From Acetobacteraceae bacterium (GTDB taxonomy: Bacteria; Pseudomonadota; Alphaproteobacteria; Acetobacterales; Acetobacteraceae), in assembly GCA_027489135.1 (NCBI GenBank), contig JAIYAI010000427.1, positions 1 to 6,149 of the forward strand: DNA of 6,149 nt. The letters run 5' to 3'. The notes under the pieces were generated by a model, which was not told where the DNA came from, did not search any database, and saw only the letters and a program-made list of their open reading frames with translations. Both the position numbers and the translations under genes were made by a program. Positions 1-5,311 of this stretch are shown here, one piece after another; within the stretch, counting starts at the first letter, position 1, and every line of letters starts with the position of its first letter.

Positions 1-261
1 CTGCCGGTGAACATCAAGTACCCCAATCTCGGGCCGCGCATCTCCGTCCTCGACATGCAGGGACAGGTGCTGTCGCGCTTCGGCGAGCTCGGCGGTGGGC
101 CCGGGCAGTTCTGGTCGCCGCACGGGCTTTGCGTCGACGGCGAGGGCAGCCTCTACGTTGGCGAAGTCAGCTTCACCGCCTATCCGCGCTATCATGACGG
201 CAAGGCCCCGCCACCCGAGGGTGTGCGCTGCATCCAGAAATACCGAAAGGTCGCTGCATGA
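1..261 (+). CDS. NHL-repeat six-bladed beta-propeller protein, C-terminal part (5' end outside window)
   Basis: The reading frame is open from the window edge to TGA at 259-261, giving 86 visible residues. The start lies upstream; the in-frame GTG at position 7 is only an internal valine codon. The visible part carries a last propeller blade in NHL style: a strand reading ISVLDMQGQVLSRFGE, then GPGQFWSPHGLCVD and GSLYVGEVS, ending in a short basic tail. The PHG...VD...LYVGEVS pattern is familiar from NHL/peptidyl-alpha-hydroxyglycine alpha-amidating lyase-like proteins of proteobacteria. Such proteins are often found beside catabolic genes, and their substrates are mostly unknown. The stop overlaps the next start (ATGA at 258-261), so the two genes are probably translationally coupled. 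The family call is fairly safe; the enzymatic role is not established. Confidence 0.8.
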   Translation: MPVNIKYPNLGPRISVLDMQGQVLSRFGELGGGPGQFWSPHGLCVDGEGSLYVGEVSFTAYPRYHDGKAPPPEGVRCIQKYRKVAA

Positions 262-773
262 GCCACGCCGCCGAAGCCGGGCTGACGCGGCGCGAGAAGC
301 TGCTGCGGGAGTTGCGGCTCTACGCCTTCATCTCGGTCTATCTCTGGCTCTGCTTCGGCGCCGTCTTCCTCTACCGCGCCGCGCTGCTGGCCGAGCACGG
401 GCTGACGACCTGGCACTTCGGCCTGGCCGCGGCGAAGGCGCTGGTGCTCGGCAAGTTCATCCTGATCCTGCATGAGCTGCGCCTCGGCGATCGCGGCCAG
501 CGACACCCCCTGGCGAAGGAGGTGTTCCTCAAGTCGCTGCTCTTCCTCGGCGCGCTGATGCTGATGACGCTGCTCGAGGAGATCATCCTCGGACTGATCC
601 ATCACGAGGCGCTGTCGACAAGTCTCGCTGGCTTCATCGCTGGGCGCGGCCCCGAAGTCGCCGCCTCCTGCCTCATCCTCTGGATGGTGCTGCTGCCCTA
701 CCTCGCCTTCCGCGGCCTGAGCGAGGTCCTGGGTCCTGACAGGCTGCGCGAGGTGCTCTTCGGTCCCCGCTGA
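258..773 (+). CDS. four-helix integral membrane protein of unknown function
   Basis: This gene encodes 171 residues and I cannot assign a function. Hydrophobicity suggests four membrane helices at about residues 21-43, 54-72, 88-114 and 133-152. A basic N-terminus (TRREKLLRELR) precedes the first helix and probably lies in the cytoplasm. Polar residues sit in or at the edge of helices: K60, K66 and H72 around helix 2, and the pair E107-E108 followed by H115-H116 at the end of helix 3. There is no signal peptide with a cleavage site and no recognised transporter or enzyme motif. It resembles small conserved membrane proteins of unknown function in other proteobacteria, from memory rather than from a search. 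The ATG at 258 overlaps the previous stop by 4 bp (ATGA), which fixes the start and implies co-translation. The class II aldolase follows after 29 bp. Confidence 0.85.
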   Translation: MSHAAEAGLTRREKLLRELRLYAFISVYLWLCFGAVFLYRAALLAEHGLTTWHFGLAAAKALVLGKFILILHELRLGDRGQRHPLAKEVFLKSLLFLGALMLMTLLEEIILGLIHHEALSTSLAGFIAGRGPEVAASCLILWMVLLPYLAFRGLSEVLGPDRLREVLFGPR

Positions 774-788
774 CCACGCACCCCCAAC

Positions 789-793
789 AGGAG
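789..793 (+). promoter_or_regulatory. ribosome binding site of the class II aldolase gene
   Basis: AGGAG lies 9 nt before the ATG at 803. It supports that start over the in-frame ATG at 833 (residue 11), which has no comparable purine-rich stretch in front of it. Confidence 0.75.
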
Positions 794-802
794 AACCCAG
801 GC

Positions 803-1567
803 ATGTCCGCTGCCCTGAAGCTTGCGACCGGCATGAGCGATGCCGAGTGGGAGGCGCGCTGCGAGCTCGCCGCCACCTATCACGTCTGCCACCAGCTCGG
901 CTGGACCGACCTGATCAACACCCACATGTCGGTCCGCGTGCCCGGGGAGCCGAACCACTTCCTGATCAACAACTACGGCGAGATGTTCGACGAGATCACC
1001 GCGTCCTCGCTGGTGAAGATGGACATGGAGGGCAACGTCCTCGGCGACGACAAGGGCAAGTTCAACGCCGCCGGCTTCACCATCCACAGCGGCGTCTACA
1101 AGGCGCGGCCGGACGCGAACTGCGTGCTGCACACCCATACCCGCGCCGGCGCCGGCATCTCGCTGATCAACCACGGCATCCGGCCGATCAGCCAGGACGC
1201 GCTGCACGTCATCGACGACATCGTATACCACGAATACGGCGTGCCGGCCTCGGTCGAGGAGTGTGAGGCGCTGGGCAGGAGCCTGGCGGGCGGCGGCGGC
1301 TGCGTCGTGCTGCTGAACCACGGCCTGCTGACCCTGGGCGAGACCGTCGCTGGCGCCGTGATGCGCCTCTACATGCTCGAGCGCGCCTCGGAGCTGGAGC
1401 TGATCGCCCGGCAACTGGATGAGCCACCGGTCTTTATCCAGGACTGGGTGGTGCAGAAGGCCGCCGCGCGCATGCAGAAGCGCCGGAAGGAGCCGACCTA
1501 CGGCGTGCCCGAGTGGGAAGGCATGAAGCGCCAGGCGGAGCGTGCCGGCTTCGACTGGAAGCGCTGA
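803..1567 (+). CDS. class II aldolase/adducin family protein
   Basis: This 254-residue cytoplasmic protein has the length and layout of the class II aldolase/adducin fold (fuculose-1-phosphate aldolase superfamily). The N-terminal part has the DLINTHMSVRVPG segment (about 36-48), where the family's substrate/phosphate-side loop lies. The metal-binding H-x-H is VLHTHTRAG with H110 and H112, and the third metal histidine is H173 in LLNHGLL. At the position where true aldolases carry the catalytic Glu of an S-S-E-type motif, this protein has AAGFTIHSGVY (about 90-99), as in adducin-like members. A metal site is therefore likely, but classical sugar-phosphate aldol cleavage is doubtful; a decarboxylase or other lyase role is possible. 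It sits 29 bp after the membrane protein gene, probably in the same operon, and is followed by a hairpin. The family is secure, the substrate unknown. Confidence 0.93.
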   Translation: MSAALKLATGMSDAEWEARCELAATYHVCHQLGWTDLINTHMSVRVPGEPNHFLINNYGEMFDEITASSLVKMDMEGNVLGDDKGKFNAAGFTIHSGVYKARPDANCVLHTHTRAGAGISLINHGIRPISQDALHVIDDIVYHEYGVPASVEECEALGRSLAGGGGCVVLLNHGLLTLGETVAGAVMRLYMLERASELELIARQLDEPPVFIQDWVVQKAAARMQKRRKEPTYGVPEWEGMKRQAERAGFDWKR

Positions 1568-1571
1568 TTCC

Positions 1572-1600
1572 GGCGGGGGCGGGGTGACACCCGCCCCGCC
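1572..1600. terminator. GC-rich hairpin between convergent genes, possible bidirectional terminator
   Basis: The left arm GGCGGGGGCGGG pairs with the right arm CCCGCCCCGCC, an 11-bp stem with one bulged G, around a short loop near GTGACA. It lies in the 39-bp gap between the stops of the class II aldolase (+) and the quinone reductase (-), where a shared terminator is expected. Neither side has a clear T-run, so efficient intrinsic termination is uncertain. Confidence 0.6.
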
Positions 1601-1606
1601 ATGGCG

Positions 1607-2581
1607 TCAGCAGGCGAGCACCAGGTTGCCCATCGGCTTGCCGCCTTCCACCGCGTCATGCGCGGCAGCGCAGTCGGCCAGTGGCATCGTGCCCGCGACG
1701 GCGTGGTTCACCAGCCCGGCCTTCAGCCAGCCCTGTAGCGTGCCGACCGCGGTCGCGCGCTGCACGGCGTTCAATTCGTAGACGATGAAGAAGCGCACGC
1801 CGACGCCCTTCACGATGGCCGGGCCGAAGGTGAACTCCACCCCCTTGCCGTTCGCGCCATAGACGGCGGCAAGGCCGAAGGGCGCCAGCACCTGCCCGTA
1901 GAGCGGCCCGTTGGAGGTGACGTCCACCTCCACCACCCGCTCCACGCCCTGGCCACCCGTCAGGTCCATGACCCGCGTCGCCAGCTCCTCGCTGCGGTAG
2001 TTGATGGTGGCGTCGGCGCCGGCGGCCATGGCGTGCGCCGCCTTCTCCGGCCCGCTGACCGTGGCGATCACCTGCGCCGCGCCCAGCAGGCGGGCGAACT
2101 GGATGGCGTAGTGCCCGACCGAGCCCGCGCCGCCCGTCACCAGCACGCGCTGCCCTGTCACGCCGCCATCGGTCAGCACCGCGTGCAGCGCCGTCAGCGC
2201 CGGAATGCCGAGACAGGCGCCGGCCTCGAAGCTGGTGCCCTCCGGCAGGGGGACGGCCTGGATCGCCGGCAGGGCGATGTATTCGGCCGCCGTGCCGAAG
2301 GCGCGCTTCCACTGGCCGTTCCAGACCCAGACGCGCTGGCCGATGCGGGCGCGGTCCACGCCCTCGCCCACCGTCTCGATCACGCCCGCGCCGTCGCTGT
2401 GCGGGATGACGCGGGGGAAGGCCATGGGGCGGGACCCGCGGCGCGTCTTCCAGTCCGAGGGATTCACGCCGGAGGCGGCGAGGCGCACCAGCACCTCCCC
2501 GGGGCCGGGCGTCGGGGTCGGCATCTCGCCGACCGTCAGGACGGATGAGTCGCCATTCTTCTCGTACCAGACGGCGCGCAT
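1607..2581 (-). CDS. NADPH:quinone reductase-like MDR (zinc-free alcohol dehydrogenase family) protein
   Basis: This gene encodes 324 residues, a usual length for the quinone oxidoreductase branch of the medium-chain dehydrogenase/reductase family. The N-terminal GroES-like domain begins MRAVWYEKNG and contains PGPGEVLVRLAASGVNPSDWKTRRG (about 25-49) and the H61-S-D-G-A-G segment. The Rossmann domain has the nucleotide-binding motif VLVTGGAGSVG (146-156), then ATVSGPEK (173-180), the usual place for NADP(H) discrimination. No four-cysteine structural zinc lobe is seen, consistent with a zinc-free quinone or enone reductase. The family transfers hydride from NADPH to quinones or alpha,beta-unsaturated carbonyls, often in detoxification. 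The frame stays open to ATG 2674, but homology starts at MRAVWYEKNG, and GGAG (plus-strand ctcc, 2591-2594) lies 9 nt before the ATG at 2581. It is divergent from the DUF3052-like gene. The substrate is unknown. Confidence 0.93.
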   Translation of the reverse strand: MRAVWYEKNGDSSVLTVGEMPTPTPGPGEVLVRLAASGVNPSDWKTRRGSRPMAFPRVIPHSDGAGVIETVGEGVDRARIGQRVWVWNGQWKRAFGTAAEYIALPAIQAVPLPEGTSFEAGACLGIPALTALHAVLTDGGVTGQRVLVTGGAGSVGHYAIQFARLLGAAQVIATVSGPEKAAHAMAAGADATINYRSEELATRVMDLTGGQGVERVVEVDVTSNGPLYGQVLAPFGLAAVYGANGKGVEFTFGPAIVKGVGVRFFIVYELNAVQRATAVGTLQGWLKAGLVNHAVAGTMPLADCAAAHDAVEGGKPMGNLVLAC

Positions 2582-2604
2582 CAGCGGGGGCTCCGATGGG
2601 TCAT
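2581..2604 (-). CDS. possible seven-codon leader ORF (MTHRSPR) coupled to the quinone reductase gene
   Basis: On the minus strand ATG at 2604-2602 opens a frame encoding MTHRSPR. It ends in TGA at 2583-2581, whose A is also the first base of the reductase ATG (TGATG). The strongest Shine-Dalgarno in the area, AGAGGAG (plus-strand ctcctct, 2612-2618), lies 7 nt before this small ORF and too far from the reductase start. This layout suggests translational coupling. The peptide shows no run of one amino acid that would point to attenuation. It could be chance, with the weaker GGAG at 2594-2591 serving the reductase alone. Confidence 0.35.
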   Translation of the reverse strand: MTHRSPR

Positions 2605-2707
2605 GACATGTCTCCTCTGTCCCCTGGGTGTAGCGGGCCCGGGGCGGCTTGTCCCAGGCTTGCGCTGGCCCCATCTGCCCGCATCGTTGCGGGATCGGGA
2701 GTCAGGG
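2582..2707. promoter_or_regulatory. divergent promoter region between quinone reductase and DUF3052-like genes
   Basis: This 126-bp spacer must hold the promoters of both divergent genes. I find no convincing -35/-10 pair on either strand; the best hexamers are poor matches, as is common in GC-rich alphaproteobacteria. It contains the reductase leader ORF, the inverted repeat at 2678-2693 and the ribosome binding site GGGAG at 2697-2701. Confidence 0.5.
2678..2693. repeat. perfect inverted repeat CCCGCA-TCGT-TGCGGG upstream of the DUF3052-like gene
   Basis: Six-base arms surround a four-base loop, ending 3 bp before the GGGAG ribosome binding site and 14 bp before the ATG. It could be an operator for a dimeric regulator in the shared spacer, or an mRNA hairpin in the 5' leader that limits ribosome access. 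There is no T-run after it. Confidence 0.45.
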
Positions 2708-3109
2708 ATGGCGCGCGGCGTGTTGGAGCGGCTGGGCTGGACACCGGCCCTCTCCGGGGCGCTGGTGATCGGGCGGCCGCCCGGGCTTACGGTGTTGCCT
2801 GCAGACCTGCCGCCCACGCCGGAAGGCCCGGCCCCCTTCATCCTCGCCTTCGTGGATCGCGTCGCGGGCGTCGCCCCGGCCGTGGCCGAAGCGCTCCCCC
2901 GCTACCCCGGCCGTGACGGGCGCCTCTGGTTCGCCTACCCGAAGAAGACGGGCGCCATCCGTACCGACATCACCCGCGACCGGGGCTGGGACGCGCTGGC
3001 CGAGGCCGGCTTCCTCCCCGTCGCGCAGGTGGCGCTGGACGAGACCTGGTCCGCATTGCGCTTCCGGCGGCGGGAGGAGATCCCACGCCTGACCCGCAAG
3101 GGCGCCTGA
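2708..3109 (+). CDS. DUF3052-like small protein
   Basis: This gene encodes 133 residues, soluble, with no signal peptide or membrane helix. The C-terminal half has a recognisable block: LWFAYPKKTG (73-82), ITRDRGWDALAEAGF (88-102) and VALDETWSALRFRRREE (108-124). This style (YPK..., a ...W..L...G segment, DETWSALRFR) matches my recollection of the DUF3052 family, whose function is not known. The N-terminal part (WTPALSGALVIGRPPG) also looks like an alpha/beta unit of that family. The frame remains open upstream to 2603, but ATG 2708 is preferred because GGGAG (2697-2701) lies 6 nt in front and the extension is unlike a protein start. It is divergent from the reductase and ends exactly where the convergent DapA-like gene ends. 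The gene is secure; the family name is moderately so. Confidence 0.8.
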   Translation: MARGVLERLGWTPALSGALVIGRPPGLTVLPADLPPTPEGPAPFILAFVDRVAGVAPAVAEALPRYPGRDGRLWFAYPKKTGAIRTDITRDRGWDALAEAGFLPVAQVALDETWSALRFRRREEIPRLTRKGA

Positions 3110-4021
3110 CTACTCCGCAGCCGCCCGCGCCGGCGCGAGGGCGGCCAGCACGTCGCGCAGTGCCGGTTCGATCGCGGCGCGCTGCGCCGCGCTGGCCGGG
3201 GGCATGGGCGCGCGGGGCAGGCCCACGGGGCAGCCCTGAAGCTCCAGCGCATACTTGCTGCAGGCCGGCAGGTTGTCGCCGACGATGGCGTTCCAGAAGC
3301 GCAGCATGCGCCGGTGCAGGTCCTGCGCCGTCGCATGGTCGCCGCGCTGCACCGCATCCCACAGCGCCAGACACGGCCCCGGGATGGCGGTCGGCATCGC
3401 CGCGATCGTCCCCGGCGCGCCCAGCGCGAAGGACGGGTAGAGCAGCGCGTCGACCGCGGTGAAGACCAGCTTGCCGGCCGGCACGTCGAGCAGCAGGTCG
3501 GCCATCAGCTTGAGGTCGCCCTGGCTCTGCTTCACGCCGAGCACGCCCGGCACCTCGCGCATGATGCGCAGCAGAAGGGCCGGGCTCAGGTAGTTCCAGG
3601 GGATCACGTTGTAGATCAGCACCGGCGGCTTCACCGCTTCCGACAGGGTGCGGAAGTGGCGGACCGTCGCCTCCTCGTCGGGCTTGAACAGGTAGTGCAC
3701 CGGCGTGACCTGCAGCGCCGCGATATCCAGGTGGGCGATGTCCTGGGCGCGCAGGATCGCCTCGCGCGTCGAGTTGGCGATGATGCCGGCGACGATGGGG
3801 ATGCGGCCCTGCACCTCCTCCGCCGTCCAGGTCATCAGGGTGCGGAATTCCTCCCGCGTCAGGGTATGGCCCTCGCCGGTGCTGCCGCCGACGCAGACGC
3901 CGCGCGCCCCGGCGCGCAGGAAGAAGCGCACCTGGGCGCGGAACAGCGCCTCGTCGATTTCGCCTGCCGCATCGAAGGGCGTCGTCATGGGCGGGATGAT
4001 CCCGCGGAGCGTGTGGGACAT
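3110..4021 (-). CDS. DapA-family (dihydrodipicolinate synthase/N-acetylneuraminate lyase superfamily) protein
   Basis: This 303-residue TIM-barrel enzyme is a normal length for the family. Visible landmarks are GVCVGGSTGEGHTL (41-54, the pyruvate-carboxylate binding G-S/T-T-G-E loop), Y137 in LIYNVI (catalytic tyrosine) and K164 in GVKQS (Schiff-base lysine). These support a class I pyruvate- or 2-oxoacid-type aldolase/lyase. After the tyrosine the sequence reads YNVIPWNYL, without the S-R-T-G motif whose arginine binds aspartate semialdehyde in lysine-pathway DapA. It is therefore probably not the biosynthetic DHDPS but a catabolic relative such as a 2-keto-3-deoxy-sugar acid or hydroxy-oxo-acid lyase. 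GGAG lies 11 nt before the ATG at 4021, a weak site. The gene is 75 bp downstream of hemF on the same strand and abuts the DUF3052-like gene stop to stop. The substrate is unknown. Confidence 0.92.
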   Translation of the reverse strand: MSHTLRGIIPPMTTPFDAAGEIDEALFRAQVRFFLRAGARGVCVGGSTGEGHTLTREEFRTLMTWTAEEVQGRIPIVAGIIANSTREAILRAQDIAHLDIAALQVTPVHYLFKPDEEATVRHFRTLSEAVKPPVLIYNVIPWNYLSPALLLRIMREVPGVLGVKQSQGDLKLMADLLLDVPAGKLVFTAVDALLYPSFALGAPGTIAAMPTAIPGPCLALWDAVQRGDHATAQDLHRRMLRFWNAIVGDNLPACSKYALELQGCPVGLPRAPMPPASAAQRAAIEPALRDVLAALAPARAAAE

Positions 4022-4096
4022 GCTTTCCGCCGCTCCGTGCGCGGTCTGGGGCCGCGCTTGGTCAGTCAGGTATGCGCCAGGGCGTGGCCCGATGCC
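4022..4096 (-). other. hemF to DapA-like spacer with short hairpin
   Basis: This 75-bp gap contains a perfect 6-bp stem with a 7-nt loop at 4039-4057 (GCGCGG-TCTGGGG-CCGCGC on the plus strand). No T-run follows it on the minus strand. It may weaken read-through from hemF or be part of the leader of the DapA-like gene. Whether the two genes form one transcript cannot be decided from sequence. Confidence 0.4.
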
Positions 4097-4981
4097 TCAT
4101 GGAAATTTCACCTCGGGCGGCATCGACATCAAGATCGCCTCGACATTGCCGCCGGTCTTCAGGCCGAACAGCGTGCCGCGGTCATGCAGCAGGTTGAACT
4201 CCACGTAGCGGCCGCGGCGGACTAGTTGGTGCTCCCGCTCGGCCTCGGTCCAGGGCTCGTGCATGCGGCGAGCGATGATGGCGGGGTAGGCCTCCAGGAA
4301 GGCGAGGCCGACATCCTTCGTGAAGGCGAAGTCGGCCTCGATCCCCTTGCCCGGGGTCCGGTCGCCGAGCCAGTCGTAGAAGATGCCGCCCAGGCCGCGC
4401 GGCTCGTTGCGGTGCGGCAGGAAGAAGTACTCGTCGCACCAGGCCTTGAACTTCGGGTAGTAGGCCGGGTCGTGGCGGTCGCAGGCGGCCTTGAACGCGG
4501 CGTGGAAGGTCGCGGCGTCTTCCAGCGACTCCGGCGCCTCCATCGGCATGGGCGTCAGGTCCCCGCCGCCGCCGAACCAGGCCCGGCTGGTCGAGATGAA
4601 GCGCGTGTTCATATGCGCCGCCGGCACGCGGGGGCTGCGCATATGTGCCACCAGCGACACGCCGGTGGCGAAGAAGCGCGGATCCTCCTCGGCGCCGGGG
4701 ATCTGTTTCCGGAATTCGGGGGAGAACTCGCCGGCGACGGTGGAGACGTTGACCCCCACCTTCTCGAAGACCCGGCCCTTCATGACCGACATCACCCCGC
4801 CGCCGCCGCCGGGGCGTTCCCAGGGGGTGCGGACGAAGCGGCCCGGCGGAAGCCCCGTGTGCGGACCCGAGGCCAGCCGGTCCTCCAGCGCCTCGAAGGC
4901 GGCGCAGAGCCGGTCGCGCAGCTCCTCGAACCAGGCGCGGGCCGGGGCGGCGTGGGGGTGCTGGGCGGGGTCGGTGGGCAA
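4097..4981 (-). CDS. hemF: oxygen-dependent coproporphyrinogen III oxidase
   Basis: HemF uses O2 to decarboxylate two propionates of coproporphyrinogen III, giving protoporphyrinogen IX in heme synthesis; it works as a cytoplasmic homodimer. From the TTG start the protein has 294 residues, the usual size. Signature blocks are all present: VMSVMKGRVFEKVGVNVSTV (63-82), VSLVAHMRSPRVPAAHMNTR with H113 and H123 (108-127), WFGGGGDLTP (135-144), YYPKFKAWCDEYFFLPHRNEPRG (174-196) and GRYVEFNLLHDRGTLFGLKTGG near the C-terminus. Conserved histidines and arginines expected in the active site are intact. There is no in-frame ATG before residue 64. TTG at 4981-4979, with AGAGGA (plus-strand tcctct, 4991-4996) 9 nt upstream, is the best start. 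The frame stays open to another TTG at 5059, without a comparable site. It is divergent from petA. Confidence 0.97.
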   Translation of the reverse strand: MPTDPAQHPHAAPARAWFEELRDRLCAAFEALEDRLASGPHTGLPPGRFVRTPWERPGGGGGVMSVMKGRVFEKVGVNVSTVAGEFSPEFRKQIPGAEEDPRFFATGVSLVAHMRSPRVPAAHMNTRFISTSRAWFGGGGDLTPMPMEAPESLEDAATFHAAFKAACDRHDPAYYPKFKAWCDEYFFLPHRNEPRGLGGIFYDWLGDRTPGKGIEADFAFTKDVGLAFLEAYPAIIARRMHEPWTEAEREHQLVRRGRYVEFNLLHDRGTLFGLKTGGNVEAILMSMPPEVKFP

Positions 4982-4990
4982 GGGCGTTTG

Positions 4991-4996
4991 TCCTCT
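4991..4996 (-). promoter_or_regulatory. ribosome binding site that decides the hemF TTG start
   Basis: On the minus strand AGAGGA lies 9 nt before TTG at 4981-4979. It is the only good Shine-Dalgarno upstream of the first conserved HemF block, and it yields a protein of the family's normal length starting MPTDPAQHPH. Confidence 0.7.
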
Positions 4997-5134
4997 GGGC
5001 GCGGCGAGTCCTGGCCTGCCGCTGCGGCACAGCCTCCGCCAAACCAGGCCTGGGCTCAAGCCGTGCCGGGCGGGCGGATCGTCCCGGCGTGGCCGTCGGG
5101 TCGCACCCTGGCATTACGTGGTGGAAAAGCGGGC

Positions 5135-5152
5135 CGTGGCCGGATTGCCACG
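5135..5152. promoter_or_regulatory. operator-like inverted repeat overlapping the petA -35 box
   Basis: CGTGGC-CGGATT-GCCACG is a perfect dyad with 6-bp arms and a 6-bp centre. Its right arm covers the -35 hexamer TTGCCA (5145-5150), a position where a bound dimer would block RNA polymerase. The regulator is unknown; the dyad could be chance in GC-rich DNA. Confidence 0.4.
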
Positions 5153-5173
5153 TCGCGGAACGGGGCTTTATAT
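5145..5173 (+). promoter_or_regulatory. sigma70-like promoter candidate for petA-petB
   Basis: TTGCCA (5145-5150) and TTATAT (5168-5173) are separated by exactly 17 bp. The -35 matches TTGACA at five of six bases and the -10 matches TATAAT at four of six. TTATAT is one of the very few AT-rich runs in the spacer. Transcription would begin near 5180, leaving a leader of about 130 nt before petA. Confidence 0.6.
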
Positions 5174-5311
5174 GCGGCGCGGCGTTGCGGGGCACCGTCG
5201 GACCCTTGCCCCTGCCCGCCGCCATTCGCATTCGGCCGCCCTGCGGTCCCTGTCCCTGCCGCGCGGCCGGGCCATGGGCGGCGGCGGCCGGCAGCAGGAA
5301 CGGATAGGCAT

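Larger units (their letters stand above)
4982..5311. promoter_or_regulatory. 330-bp divergent spacer between hemF and petA
   Basis: No gene is supported here; the open frames across it are extensions or shadows of hemF and petA. On the petA side there is a promoter candidate at 5145-5173 with an overlapping dyad. On the hemF side are two symmetric sequences, TGCCGCTGCGGCA at 5017-5029 and CCAGGCCTGG at 5044-5053, either of which could be a binding site. I see no clear -35/-10 pair for hemF. An eight-base direct repeat CGTGGCCG occurs at 5088-5095 and 5135-5142. No FNR-type TTGAT-N4-ATCAA site is visible. Confidence 0.6.

Noticed and set aside
698..1414. 238-codon - strand open frame opposite the class II aldolase
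   Set aside because: Its Val/Asp/Ala/His-rich composition is typical of an antisense shadow in GC-rich DNA, and the sense strand encodes a clear family member.
1656..2312. 218-codon - strand frame inside the quinone reductase
   Set aside because: Out-of-frame shadow with an Arg/Gly/Ala-rich low-complexity product; the overlapping MDR protein is unambiguous.
2582..2674. 31-residue N-terminal extension of the quinone reductase to ATG 2674
   Set aside because: The family's N-terminus starts at MRAVWYEKNG. The extension is Pro/Arg-rich and would run through the divergent promoter region.
2603..2707. 35-residue N-terminal extension of the DUF3052-like protein to ATG 2603
   Set aside because: ATG 2708 has a well-spaced GGGAG, and the extension crosses the shared regulatory spacer with no sign of conserved protein sequence.
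3314..4225. 303-codon + strand open frame opposite the DapA-like gene
   Set aside because: The translation is rich in Arg, His, Gln and Ala with no recognisable domain. The opposite strand has a complete DapA-family protein with catalytic residues.
4982..5059. 26-residue extension of HemF to TTG 5059
   Set aside because: It gives a protein longer than usual and lacks a good ribosome binding site; TTG 4981 has one.
5274..5311. ATG at 5274 as a petA start or separate small gene
   Set aside because: It is out of frame with petA, encodes a Gly/Arg-rich stretch and has no convincing Shine-Dalgarno.
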